A stretch of DNA of 64,000 nucleotides from Eubacteriaceae bacterium (lineage in GTDB: Bacteria > Bacillota > Clostridia > Lachnospirales > Lachnospiraceae), in assembly GCA_902362455.1 (NCBI GenBank), contig CABIWJ010000003.1:216331-280330 (forward strand). The letters are read 5' to 3'. Position numbers and translations under genes: made by a program. The notes beneath the pieces are model-generated. The model was given only the letters and a program-made list of their open reading frames with translations. It had not been told where the DNA came from and did no database searches. This document shows positions 34,368-43,400 of the stretch, piece after piece. The stretch's first letter is position 1, and the number at the start of each line of letters is the position of its first letter.

Positions 34368-35867
34368 TTATTTATCAGTAATGGCTACAATTCTTGCCTG
34401 TACATTCTCAGTTGCTTTCGCATCAAGTCCCTCTGTCTTAGCAAAGGTGTCATTAATAAGACTTGATAAATTCTTAAGTGCTCTTTCCTTGTAGCCTGCT
34501 GCCGCTGCTACATCCTGACCTAATGCTAACGTATACTGCTTCTCATATGCCTCACCAAGCTTGTCTGCTGCTGAAACATAATCAATAGAAGTAAAATTAT
34601 ATAAGAAGCATTTTGTTAAATCTTCTATTGCCTTATCATAAGCCTCTAATGTATTAGCTGAAGCTAACTCATTTCTGCCATTATTATAATAATTAGCTGC
34701 TGCCTGATTATATACTTCTGGCTGAATCGAATTGTATAATGTGGTAAATGTCTCGGAACGCGCATTATTAGTTATCTTCTGTAATGAATCTGCACAATTA
34801 ATATAGTCTTTGGTATTAAAATAATTAATTGCAGTTATAAGGTTATCATAATCTGCAAGAATCTGTGTGTTTTCATTTCCTTTAGAATCAAGCTGTCCTG
34901 ATAAATCTGTCTTTTCACCCTCTAATGATGCTATCTTACTCTCTAACTCTTTCTTACCATTATTAAGTGTTTCTATCTGAGAATTTAACTTTAATACTTC
35001 TTTATTATGACTATCTTTAAGAGTTTTCTCCTTAGTAGGAACTAATAAGAAAAATGTCATTGCAACACCGATAATCAGACCTATTACAACGTTAATAACT
35101 GTAATCATTCCTGAATTAGATTCCCTGTATACACTACGTCTTTTAGGTATAATCACATCATATCCATTTCGTAATTCCTTTTCGGTCTGTTCCTTATCAT
35201 AATCACGTATTTTATCTTTCTTGATTTCTTTACCGATATCAATTCTCTTGGTATCTGTTTCAATATTTATCTCTTTCAGATATTTTTTAGCTAACGGATT
35301 ATTTGTATCAATCTTTAAGGCTTTCATAATAGGCTTTCTGGCTCTATCATAATCGCCTTTCTTCATATACAATAATGCAAGTAATAAATGCCCCTTAATC
35401 AGGTTAGGATTAGTATTTAATACTTTCTTAAGCTGGATTACAGCTAAATCATCGCTTCCCTGCTTAGCATAATTTAAAGCATAATTGTATTTCTTAATTG
35501 TCTGGTTGATTGTATCTAATCTCACAGGATTAGACTGTAATCTCTTTATGTAATCATCTGCAATATTCTTATCCGGCTGGAAATTCTTACTTATAATCCA
35601 TTCCGAAAAAGCCTGTACTGCCTCTCCCATTTCGAAATATACCAGTCCTAATAAATTTCTTGCATTTGTATTCTTCTTATCAAGTCTTACACTTCTTCTA
35701 AGTAACTCACATGCACCTGTCAAGTCTCTAATCTGGGCTTTTGCAAGTCCCATATTATAATATGCATTTGACAATCTTACAATCTTCTTATATACAGCCA
35801 CATCTGCTCCACAACTGTTACAGAAATCGTTACTTGAAAGTACGCTGTTACATCTATAGCATCTCAT
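34368..35867 (-). CDS. Zinc-ribbon, TPR and membrane protein of unknown function
   Basis: The 499-residue protein opens with a zinc-ribbon, CYRCN...CNSCG (four Cys within the first 25 residues). TPR repeats follow (about 30-210, e.g. AYYNMGLAKAQIRDLTGACELL and HLLLALLYMKKGDYDRA). A single membrane segment lies near 255-278. The outer part begins with a coiled coil (KLNSQIETLNNGKKELESKIASLEGEK) and ends in a second TPR-like helical region. Such Zn-ribbon/TPR/membrane proteins are common in Lachnospiraceae without known function; a scaffold role is an inference. The start at 35867 has GGAGAT about 10 nt upstream; an ATG six codons earlier is possible. Confidence 0.8.
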   Translation of the reverse strand: MRCYRCNSVLSSNDFCNSCGADVAVYKKIVRLSNAYYNMGLAKAQIRDLTGACELLRRSVRLDKKNTNARNLLGLVYFEMGEAVQAFSEWIISKNFQPDKNIADDYIKRLQSNPVRLDTINQTIKKYNYALNYAKQGSDDLAVIQLKKVLNTNPNLIKGHLLLALLYMKKGDYDRARKPIMKALKIDTNNPLAKKYLKEINIETDTKRIDIGKEIKKDKIRDYDKEQTEKELRNGYDVIIPKRRSVYRESNSGMITVINVVIGLIIGVAMTFFLLVPTKEKTLKDSHNKEVLKLNSQIETLNNGKKELESKIASLEGEKTDLSGQLDSKGNENTQILADYDNLITAINYFNTKDYINCADSLQKITNNARSETFTTLYNSIQPEVYNQAAANYYNNGRNELASANTLEAYDKAIEDLTKCFLYNFTSIDYVSAADKLGEAYEKQYTLALGQDVAAAAGYKERALKNLSSLINDTFAKTEGLDAKATENVQARIVAITDK

Positions 35868-35897
35868 CTTAATTTTAATCTCCATTCTGCAGATATT

Positions 35898-36041
35898 TTA
35901 GTCATTATTCTTCATTTCTTTTAACATTTCAAGCACAACATCTGTTATATCTTTGATATTACTATTGTATATTGCATCTTCTGTCTCATCTACTTCAAGA
36001 CTTGGACTGAATTTCTTTATTTCTTCATCATAATTAATCAT
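35898..36041 (-). CDS. Small acidic protein of unknown function
   Basis: This 47-residue protein, MINYDEEIKKFSPSLEVDE and onward, is acidic with no membrane segment. It ends 30 nt before the zinc-ribbon/TPR gene and 134 nt after folC. The start at 36041 has AAGGGTAAT 3-8 nt upstream; the longer frame from 36098 lacks an SD. The pattern SPSLEVDETEDAIYNSNIKDITDV recurs, as I recall, in short proteins next to TPR genes of this group. Function unknown. Confidence 0.65.
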   Translation of the reverse strand: MINYDEEIKKFSPSLEVDETEDAIYNSNIKDITDVVLEMLKEMKNND

Positions 36042-36174
36042 AGGATTACCCTTTCTTTCTAAATAAATATTATCTGTATATCTTAAATCTATCTGCAAAT
36101 ACTATTAATTCTGCAAATTATTTTTATCATGTTAATTTTTTGGTATGCATATGTCTTAATCCGGCGAATTAACT

Positions 36175-37470
36175 TTAATTCTGCAGGCTTTTTTTAATCT
36201 CGCCAACTAAATATAGTGAGCCTACGCAGAAAAGCACATCTTCTTCTTTTTTCGCATCTACAGCCTGCCGGAATGCCTGACTTACATCTTCATTTACTGA
36301 AATGTTCGCCTCACAACCGTATTTTCTGAAATCTTCATAGATTTTATCTGTCTCTAAGCCTCTGTCCGAATCTATTCGTGTTATATATACATTCTTTACT
36401 TCAGTTTCTGATAGCTTAGAAACCATATATTCATAATCTTTATCCTTAACTACTGAAAACAAAATGTTCTTATCACCGGTACATTCATATTCATTAAATG
36501 TTTTTATGAACTCATCTATCCCCGGGCCATTATGCGCACCATCTAATATGATACCCGGCATAATCATTTCCATTCTGCCCTCCCAGTGTACATTTGCAAT
36601 TCCTGACTTAACTAAATCTTTCATATTCCTTATCTCCGGCATACACTCAATTGTCTTAATAGCGACAGCCGCATTCTGTACCTGATACTCAGATATAAAA
36701 GGAACTGAGAATATATCATTTAAATAATACTCACTAACTATTGAAAAATCAACACTTTTATTCGTTTTTTTGATTATTTTATAATTATCTACAAGAACTT
36801 TTACTGTTTTCGCCTGCATTTTTTCTGCAACATCACTAATCACATCTGATACTCTCTCATCTGCTCCCCAATATATTACGGGAACATATTTTTTAATAAT
36901 TCCCGCTTTCTCCACAGCAATCTTCTCTATCGTGTCACCCAAATATTCCATATGGTCCATTCCGATTGAAGTAATAACTGTAAGATATGGTGACAGCATA
37001 GAATTAGTTGCATCAAGTCGTCCGCCAAGTCCCGTCTCTAAGACTATGTATTCCACAGCTTCTTTATTAAAATTCCACATTGCCATAAGAAATAAGAATT
37101 CAAAATATGATGGATGTGGATAATCCTCTTGTTTCATCTTATCCACGACATTTTTTACCTCATTGAATGCCTGTACAAACTCTTCATCACTTATTTCTTT
37201 GTTATTTATTCGTATTCTTTCATTAATATGTACAAGGTGTGGCGAAATAAAAAGTCCTGTTTTCTTCCCACAATTGACAAGTACATTAGATAATATTGCA
37301 CATACTGTACCTTTTCCGTTAGTACCTGCAACATGTATAATCTTCATCTTGTTACTCTCGTCTTGTTTTATTCCTAACTCCTCTAGGAATCTTCTTGTAT
37401 GTTCAAGAGAATTCTTACTTGTGAACTTCGGAATATTATCTATGTATTCTACAACATCTTCGTATTTCAT
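36175..37470 (-). CDS. folC: Folylpolyglutamate synthase / dihydrofolate synthase
   Basis: FolC adds glutamates to folates and in many bacteria also makes dihydrofolate from dihydropteroate. The 431-residue protein has the Mur-ligase-type P-loop HVAGTNGKGTVCA, the FISPHLVHINERI loop, the LETGLGGRLDATN box and the later DGAHNGPGI motif, all typical of FolC. The start at 37470 has GAGGAT and a spacing of 6 nt. A promoter is at 37521-37549. The next gene downstream is the small acidic protein. Confidence 0.95.
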   Translation of the reverse strand: MKYEDVVEYIDNIPKFTSKNSLEHTRRFLEELGIKQDESNKMKIIHVAGTNGKGTVCAILSNVLVNCGKKTGLFISPHLVHINERIRINNKEISDEEFVQAFNEVKNVVDKMKQEDYPHPSYFEFLFLMAMWNFNKEAVEYIVLETGLGGRLDATNSMLSPYLTVITSIGMDHMEYLGDTIEKIAVEKAGIIKKYVPVIYWGADERVSDVISDVAEKMQAKTVKVLVDNYKIIKKTNKSVDFSIVSEYYLNDIFSVPFISEYQVQNAAVAIKTIECMPEIRNMKDLVKSGIANVHWEGRMEMIMPGIILDGAHNGPGIDEFIKTFNEYECTGDKNILFSVVKDKDYEYMVSKLSETEVKNVYITRIDSDRGLETDKIYEDFRKYGCEANISVNEDVSQAFRQAVDAKKEEDVLFCVGSLYLVGEIKKSLQN

Positions 37471-37520
37471 ACTAATCCTCATTTCTGAGTGGTTTATCTC
37501 CATTCAATTGTTTAACAACG

Positions 37521-37549
37521 ATTATAGGAATTATTTTATGATTTTGCAA
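37521..37549 (-). promoter_or_regulatory. Promoter of folC
   Basis: On the minus strand TTGCAA (37544-37549) and TATAAT (37521-37526) are 17 nt apart. The same -35/-10 pair occurs before three secreted-protein genes at 56.5-59.2 kb. Confidence 0.7.
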
Positions 37550-37659
37550 GCAAATGTTATCACGTAATTTCGACAATTAGCTAATTAGCCTAATCTGTTT
37601 TTAGATTTTTCTCACCAAATGCATCAAACTCATTAAAAAAAATCTATTACCATACCCGC

Positions 37660-37714
37660 TCAAATAAATAGCTGTATGAAAAATCACATACAAAATTTGA
37701 TTTTCCATACAGCT
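37660..37714 (-). terminator. Terminator of valS, related to cassette hairpins
   Basis: AGCTGTATGGAAAATCA pairs with TGATTTTTCATACAGCT on the minus strand, then ATTTATTT. The stretch AAATAGCTGTATGAAAAATC is nearly the same as the internal part of cassettes A and B. Confidence 0.75.
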
Positions 37715-37729
37715 AAAAACAAATTATCC

Positions 37730-40369
37730 TTATTTCATAAGATGAGCAAGTTGTGTCTTAACCTGTTCCATCATCTGCATATATTTAGCCTGCTTTGCTT
37801 TCTCTTCTTCAATCTTAGCAGCAGGTGCTTTGCTTACGAATTTCTCATTAGAAAGCATTCCATTAGAACGTGCAAGTTCTTTAGAAAGCTTCTCTTCTTC
37901 TTTCTTAAGTCTTTCTATTTCTTTTTCAATATCTACTAATTCAGCGAATGGCATATAGATTGTAGCTTCAGGTATAACTGTTGATACCGCATCTTCACCG
38001 ATTCCATTCTTATCTGTCTGTATAATAACCTCGCTTGCATATGCTAAAGTCTGGAAGAACACTCTGCCCTCTTCAAATATACCTGCAACCTTATTGCTTT
38101 CTGTTACAACATATACCTGTGCTTTCTTAGATGGTGGAACATTCATTCCTGCTCTTACATTTCTGATATTGTAAACAGCCTGTTTGATTAATTCAACATC
38201 CTCTTCTTCTTTCTCGAAATTAAATTCGTCCTTATATTCAGGCCATTTTGTTACCATAAGTGATTCCGCATCTTCATTTAATGTACAATAAATCTCTTCT
38301 GTAACGAATGGCATATATGGATGAAGTAGCTTAAGTGATGTTTCAAGAACTGACTTAAGGGTGTAAAGTGCCGCATCTTTTGTTGTGTTGTCTTCACTGT
38401 ATAATCTTGGTTTAACCATTTCAATATACCAGTCACAGAACTCTTCCCAGATAAAGTTATAAAGCTTATCTGCAGCAACTCCTAATTCGTATTTATCGAT
38501 ATTTTCTGTCACATCTTTAATAAGTTTATTTGCCTTTGATAATATCCATTTATCAGCATCTGTAAGTGTGCTTACAGGAACTTCCTTAATACCACCTTCA
38601 GGCATATTCATCATTATGAATCTTGATGCATTCCATACTTTATTAGCAAAGTTTCTGCTTGCTTCAACTCTTTCATAATAGAAACGCATATCGTTACCAG
38701 GTGCATTTCCCGTAATAAGTGTAAATCTCAATGCATCAGCACCGTATTTATCTATAACTTCAAGTGGGTCAATACCATTTCCAAGAGATTTACTCATCTT
38801 ACGACCCTGTGAATCTCTTACAAGTCCATGGATTAAAACAGTGTTAAATGGTACCTTTCCTGTATGTTCAAGTCCTGAAAACATCATTCTGATTACCCAG
38901 AAGAAAATGATATCATATCCTGTTACAAGTACACTTGTTGGATAGAAATAATCTAACTCTTCTGTCTTATCTGGCCAGCCAAGTGTTGAGAATGGCCATA
39001 ATGCTGAACTGAACCATGTATCAAGTGTATCAGGGTCCTGGCGCATCTTCTTACCACATTTTGGACAACATACTTCATTTTCTTTACTTACCACCATTTC
39101 GCCACAGTCGTCACAGTAAAATGCTGGAATTCTGTGTCCCCACCATAACTGTCTTGAAATACACCAGTCACGAATTCCCTCTAACCAATGATAATATGTC
39201 TTATCAAAATGAGGAGGAACGAACTTGGTATCACCATTTTTAACGGCTTCAATTGCAGGTTTAGCAAGCTCTTTCATACTTACAAACCACTGTTTTGAAA
39301 CTCTTGGTTCAACTGTAGTATGGCAGCGGTAACATGTACCAACGTTATGCTCATGGTCTTCTACTTTAACTAAATATCCACCTGCCTCTAGGTCTGCTAC
39401 GATAGCCTTTCTTGCCTCGTATCTATCCATTCCTGCATATTTAGGATATTCGTCAACAATCTTTGCATCTTCAGTCATTACATTTAATACTGGAAGATTA
39501 TGTCTTAAACCAACCTCGAAATCGTTAGGGTCATGTGCCGGAGTAATCTTAACTACACCCGTACCAAAATCTATACCAACATAATCATCTGCTACAACCG
39601 GAATCTCTCTTCCTACTAATGGAAGAATTAAGGTTTTGCCAACTGCGTCTTTATATCTTTCATCATCAGGGTTAACTGCTACTGCTGTATCACCTAATAA
39701 TGTCTCAGGTCTGGTTGTTGCGAGTTCAAGATATCCTGAACCATCTTTAAATGGATATCTTAAATGCCAGAAATGTCCTGCCTGATCCTCATATTCAACC
39801 TCTGCATCTGAAATAGATGTAAGACAATGAGGACACCAGTTGATAATTCTTTCTCCTCTATAAATAAGTCCTTTATTATAGAGATTTACAAATACTTCTT
39901 TTACAGCCTTGTTACAACCATCATCCATTGTAAATCTTTCTCTGTCCCAGTCACATGAAGAACCTATCTTCTTTAACTGTGCAACAATTCTTCCGCCATA
40001 CTGTTTCTTCCATTCCCAGGCTCTTTCTAAGAACTTATCTCTTCCGATTTCTTCCTTAGTTATGCCCTCTTCACGCATTTTTTCAACAATTTTAGCTTCT
40101 GTTGCAATTGAGGCGTGGTCAGTTCCTGGTACCCATAATGCTTCATATCCCTGCATTCTCTTTGTTCTGATTAAGATATCCTGAATTGTATTATCTAATG
40201 CATGTCCCATATGGAGCTGTCCTGTAATATTTGGAGGTGGCATAACGATAGTAAATGGTTTCTTACTTCTGTCTACCTCTGCATGAAAATATTTCTTATT
40301 TGTCCATTTGTCATAAAGTCTCTGCTCAATATCAGCAGGATTATAATTCTTCTCTAATTCTTTTGCCAT
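37730..40369 (-). CDS. valS: Valyl-tRNA synthetase
   Basis: This class Ia synthetase charges tRNA-Val and edits threonine. The 879-residue protein has the HIGH-type motif PPPNITGQLHMGHALD, the KMSKS motif GRKMSKSLGNG, the editing domain (RPETLLGDTAV) and zinc-type Cys pairs (CCPKCGKKM). The C-terminal coiled coil (KEIERLKKEEEKLSKELA) is the tRNA-binding arm of ValRS. The start at 40369 has AAGGAAG and a spacing of 7 nt. The longer open frame up to 40480 runs through the T-box leader and is not translated. Regulated by the T-box at 40417-40748. Confidence 0.97.
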   Translation of the reverse strand: MAKELEKNYNPADIEQRLYDKWTNKKYFHAEVDRSKKPFTIVMPPPNITGQLHMGHALDNTIQDILIRTKRMQGYEALWVPGTDHASIATEAKIVEKMREEGITKEEIGRDKFLERAWEWKKQYGGRIVAQLKKIGSSCDWDRERFTMDDGCNKAVKEVFVNLYNKGLIYRGERIINWCPHCLTSISDAEVEYEDQAGHFWHLRYPFKDGSGYLELATTRPETLLGDTAVAVNPDDERYKDAVGKTLILPLVGREIPVVADDYVGIDFGTGVVKITPAHDPNDFEVGLRHNLPVLNVMTEDAKIVDEYPKYAGMDRYEARKAIVADLEAGGYLVKVEDHEHNVGTCYRCHTTVEPRVSKQWFVSMKELAKPAIEAVKNGDTKFVPPHFDKTYYHWLEGIRDWCISRQLWWGHRIPAFYCDDCGEMVVSKENEVCCPKCGKKMRQDPDTLDTWFSSALWPFSTLGWPDKTEELDYFYPTSVLVTGYDIIFFWVIRMMFSGLEHTGKVPFNTVLIHGLVRDSQGRKMSKSLGNGIDPLEVIDKYGADALRFTLITGNAPGNDMRFYYERVEASRNFANKVWNASRFIMMNMPEGGIKEVPVSTLTDADKWILSKANKLIKDVTENIDKYELGVAADKLYNFIWEEFCDWYIEMVKPRLYSEDNTTKDAALYTLKSVLETSLKLLHPYMPFVTEEIYCTLNEDAESLMVTKWPEYKDEFNFEKEEEDVELIKQAVYNIRNVRAGMNVPPSKKAQVYVVTESNKVAGIFEEGRVFFQTLAYASEVIIQTDKNGIGEDAVSTVIPEATIYMPFAELVDIEKEIERLKKEEEKLSKELARSNGMLSNEKFVSKAPAAKIEEEKAKQAKYMQMMEQVKTQLAHLMK

Positions 40370-40416
40370 TATTGACTTCCTTTCTAATGTTATTTTAATA
40401 ATATTTCCTAATAAGT

Positions 40417-40748
40417 AAAAACGCCCTCTTTGAAACATATCAGCTACATTCCAAAAAGGGCGTATATCACGCGGTACCACCTTTATTTACGACTATCATC
40501 GTGTCTCATCTTATCCTATAACGTGGACGGTTCCGTTATGACCTACTGATTATATAAAATATGCTGATGCTCTTTGCTATTACAAATCAAACATCTGCTT
40601 ATTCTAATCTTCTATAAAATGTTCAGCCATACTGCTTAAAAGCTACCTTCAAAGGTCACTGCCTTAGTAATCTTTCAGCCTGCGAATTACTTTCTCTTTA
40701 AGGGTTAACCTTTTACTCCTCTTTATCACTGCATTTATAATATTAACT
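40417..40748 (-). promoter_or_regulatory. T-box leader of valS
   Basis: This leader senses uncharged tRNA. The T-box antiterminator AAATAAAGGTGGTACCGCG is at 40470-40488 on the minus strand. An intrinsic terminator follows (CGCCC...GGGCG, then TTTTT, 40417-40462). The 5' portion forms the long Stem I region. The GTA triplet at 40644-40646, within GAAGGTAGC, is a plausible valine specifier (inference). It starts about 10 nt after the promoter at 40755-40783. Confidence 0.93.
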
Positions 40749-40754
40749 TTTTTA

Positions 40755-40783
40755 ATGATAAAGGTTTTAAAAATATTTGTCAA
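40755..40783 (-). promoter_or_regulatory. Promoter of the valS T-box transcript
   Basis: On the minus strand TTGACA (40778-40783) and TATCAT (40755-40760) are 17 nt apart. The -35 box abuts the end of the giant inverted repeat. Confidence 0.7.
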
Positions 40784-40786
40784 GAT

Positions 40787-41360
40787 AAAACCTCTAATAA
40801 ACGCTAATTTTTATAAACCGATATTGCACATACAGATTGGAGAAAATCATCTTTGTACAGGCATTTGCATATATAAATATTGAAACGTTTGTATGAATTG
40901 CTAATTTGGCGGTATCATTTTCCGGCTCTTTTGATTATTTATGTTCATTCAACATCCAGAACATTTAAACCAAAAAGTCCGTCTATGCCACACACTTGAT
41001 TTATGACGTATCGTGTGTGTGAGTTATATGCCGTCAGAAGCAAAAGGTCGGTGCAGTTAATCACCGTTCAAGCGAAGCGCGTTTGATTGGCTGCACCGTA
41101 ATAAACTTTGCTGATGACGGCATTTACTCACACCAGATAAAGGAATTATGAAAGTGTGTGTCATAGACGGACACCTTGGCTTAATTGTCTGTCTGGTGAA
41201 TGTACACAAAATCCGAGCCGAAAAATGATACCTGACAAATTTACGCAATTCCCACAAGTTGTTCCAATATTTATATATCAAATCGCCTGTACATATGATT
41301 ATTAAATATATCTGTATGTGCAACAGGTTTATAAAAAAATCAGCGTTTATTAGAGTTTTT
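40787..41360. repeat. Giant imperfect inverted repeat (about 0.57 kb hairpin)
   Basis: The arms 40787-41073 and 41074-41360 are imperfect reverse complements along their whole length. Matched blocks include CTCTAATAAACGCT at the tips, TTGCACATACAGAT, ATATAAATATTG, GGTATCATTTT, GTCCGTCTATG and CGGTGCAG near the apex. Short mismatched loops separate the blocks. The apex lies around 41062-41087. The right tip includes the stop codon and last few codons of the gene at 41350. I see no coding capacity. It lies between the end of the unknown operon and the valS promoter. Confidence 0.85.
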
Positions 41361-42531
41361 CTTCGTAGGCATCAAGTATTCCCATTAATTCAGTGCTGTT
41401 CTCTTTATCATTCATAATTATATTTTTAACCTCTTCTCTTGCATTGCCTATAACTTCTGTATTATAATCCAGCGATTTTTTGAGACTGTTTCTTCTATTC
41501 ATCAAATGATTCTTTATTTCATTCATATCACTTGGATTAATAATTGCATATGCCTGACTTATCCATACATTCTGGTCTTTGACATTCATATTTTTTAATA
41601 ACTGCACTAATTCATCTTCCGCATCAGCCAGTCTGCTCGATGCCTTATTATAGACTTCGTGTTCTTTTTTTAGTGTCAAATATGCACCCCATATTTTATT
41701 TAATTGATAGGCACTTTTTACACCATGTTTTTCGTATGAATATGTAAGTCGTCCCGCAATATTTACATATTTTAACTTGATTTTATTAAGCAATCCGATT
41801 GCCCTGTTATATTTTATCTCACTTAATCTAAGTTCATTTATTGTCTGATTATGGAGGTAAAATATTCCGGCTGCAAATATGGCTGTGATTCCAATCAGCA
41901 AATATATTAACAGGCTGGTATCTTTATTAAATGCATAATTGACTATAAGAAATAATAAGAACAACACTGCAAATGCTATTATTCCTATCTTTGAGGCACC
42001 ATTTATAAGATAAAGTCTGTTCTTGTATTCCTGTATCTCCATCTTTAATCCGGCTTTTTCACCCTCTAAATATTTCATATCCGTCTTGACTGTCTGGCAA
42101 TAACTTTCATCTTCTGACATCTGCTTTAAAATGTCTTTTATATCATCTTCACATTCTTTCATATGACTGAACTGCTTTTCAGATAATTTTGCCATAGAAC
42201 GTCCAAAGTCTCTTCTATCCTTATCTAATACCACAATTTTTTTCGCAATGTTTTTCAATCTTTCTTCCTGTGTATCAGGTAACTCTTCTATTATCTGTAT
42301 ATCAGTAAGATAAGAATTTACTGTCTGATACTCAACCTTTAACTCTGCAATTCTTGAATTAGCACCCATTATTCTGTCACAACAATTCTCTATTGTCTGC
42401 TTCTTCTGTTCTAATGTCTCCGCCTGCATAGGCTCGGGTTTAATATAAACTGCCTCGTTATCTTCACTTGTTATCTCTAATTCGTCAAGATAATCCGTTT
42501 CTTCCGTTTTATTTCTTCTGAACAATCTCAT
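41350..42531 (-). CDS. Coiled-coil membrane protein of unknown function
   Basis: The 393-residue protein has an N-terminal charged region and a long coiled coil (about 40-175, rich in Glu/Lys/Asp). Two adjacent hydrophobic segments (about 185-205 and 212-230) form a membrane hairpin, and a second coiled coil (about 235-390) follows. Both ends should be cytosolic. I recognise no domain. It is the last gene of the four-gene operon 48278-41350, starting 14 nt after the previous stop. Its stop codon lies in the tip of the giant inverted repeat. AGGAGA lies 12 nt before the start. Confidence 0.75.
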   Translation of the reverse strand: MRLFRRNKTEETDYLDELEITSEDNEAVYIKPEPMQAETLEQKKQTIENCCDRIMGANSRIAELKVEYQTVNSYLTDIQIIEELPDTQEERLKNIAKKIVVLDKDRRDFGRSMAKLSEKQFSHMKECEDDIKDILKQMSEDESYCQTVKTDMKYLEGEKAGLKMEIQEYKNRLYLINGASKIGIIAFAVLFLLFLIVNYAFNKDTSLLIYLLIGITAIFAAGIFYLHNQTINELRLSEIKYNRAIGLLNKIKLKYVNIAGRLTYSYEKHGVKSAYQLNKIWGAYLTLKKEHEVYNKASSRLADAEDELVQLLKNMNVKDQNVWISQAYAIINPSDMNEIKNHLMNRRNSLKKSLDYNTEVIGNAREEVKNIIMNDKENSTELMGILDAYEEKL

Positions 42532-42545
42532 CTCTATAGTGTCTC

Positions 42546-43385
42546 CTAACCTATATTACTTCTATAATCATTCTTCCACTCATCAAGAACTTCCTGAACA
42601 TTCACATAATAATCATCAAGGTTATGTCTGCCATCATATATAAATGTCTGAGATAAATTCTCATATTCAGTTCCATTGTTAATCTGTTCCCAGATATCCT
42701 TAACCTCTTCACTGCATTTAAGAACCAGTTCAGAATTAATCTCATTCTCTTTAGTAAAATCAATGTCCTCCTTAATGCCTGAATATTTCATCGCAAATTT
42801 GACATTAATAATCTCCTTTAAGGCTTCATCAGATGATTTTAATTCGTACGAATGTTTGAATTTTTCTAATGCTTCTTTTAAATAAAACATTCTGCCCTCT
42901 ATTTTACCAATTCCTAAGTATACCCCTGCATAGAATTCATTGCTTTCTCTTTTATATATATTGTTATTCAGAATATTTTCATATGTCTTTAACGCACTTC
43001 CAAGCTTGCCATTTTCAAAAAGCATATCAGCTCTTGTTTTCATTCGCTCTAACATTCCTTTTGAACTGATAGTCTTTAATTCCTTTTCAAATGCTTTGAT
43101 TTCTGTTTCGCTGTAATAACGGGAAGATTTTATAATTATCATAACAAGCTCTGCGAAATTCATTCTCTGTCCCATTGCATACATAAGCTTTTGTGCAACC
43201 TTTGGCAGATTAAGATTGTTTTCAATATAATCGCAAAGTCCCTCATTAAAGAAACCATCATCTACAAAATATGCGTTATTGTACAGATAGTATGCAAATT
43301 CTTCAATAGAATATATATTTAAGTCTGCATCGGCTATCCTGTATGGAACATCTGCTTTTCTACTGCATAAAATCAATCCACTCAT
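42546..43385 (-). CDS. TPR-like helical protein of unknown function
   Basis: This 279-residue cytosolic protein begins MSGLILCSRKADVPYRIADADLNIYSIEEFAYYL. The middle (about 120-210) has TPR-like helices (ADMLFENGKLGSALKTYENILNN and the following YLGIGKIEGRMFYLKEALEKF). The C-terminal part is acidic with YDGRHNLDDYYVNVQEVLDEW. I recall the N-terminal block as a conserved feature of proteins encoded next to the Hsp70-like gene in Lachnospiraceae. The start at 43385 has GGAGAAG and a spacing of 4 nt; an ATG four codons earlier overlaps the SD. Third in the operon. Confidence 0.75.
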   Translation of the reverse strand: MSGLILCSRKADVPYRIADADLNIYSIEEFAYYLYNNAYFVDDGFFNEGLCDYIENNLNLPKVAQKLMYAMGQRMNFAELVMIIIKSSRYYSETEIKAFEKELKTISSKGMLERMKTRADMLFENGKLGSALKTYENILNNNIYKRESNEFYAGVYLGIGKIEGRMFYLKEALEKFKHSYELKSSDEALKEIINVKFAMKYSGIKEDIDFTKENEINSELVLKCSEEVKDIWEQINNGTEYENLSQTFIYDGRHNLDDYYVNVQEVLDEWKNDYRSNIG

Positions 43386-43400
43386 ACACTTCTCCATTTC

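Noticed and set aside
40370..40480. N-terminal extension of valS
   Set aside because: It overlaps the T-box antiterminator and terminator; the ATG at 40369 has the SD.
41057..41323. Open frame of 88 codons in the giant inverted repeat
   Set aside because: It lies entirely in one arm and the apex of the hairpin, has no SD, and the composition follows the repeat.
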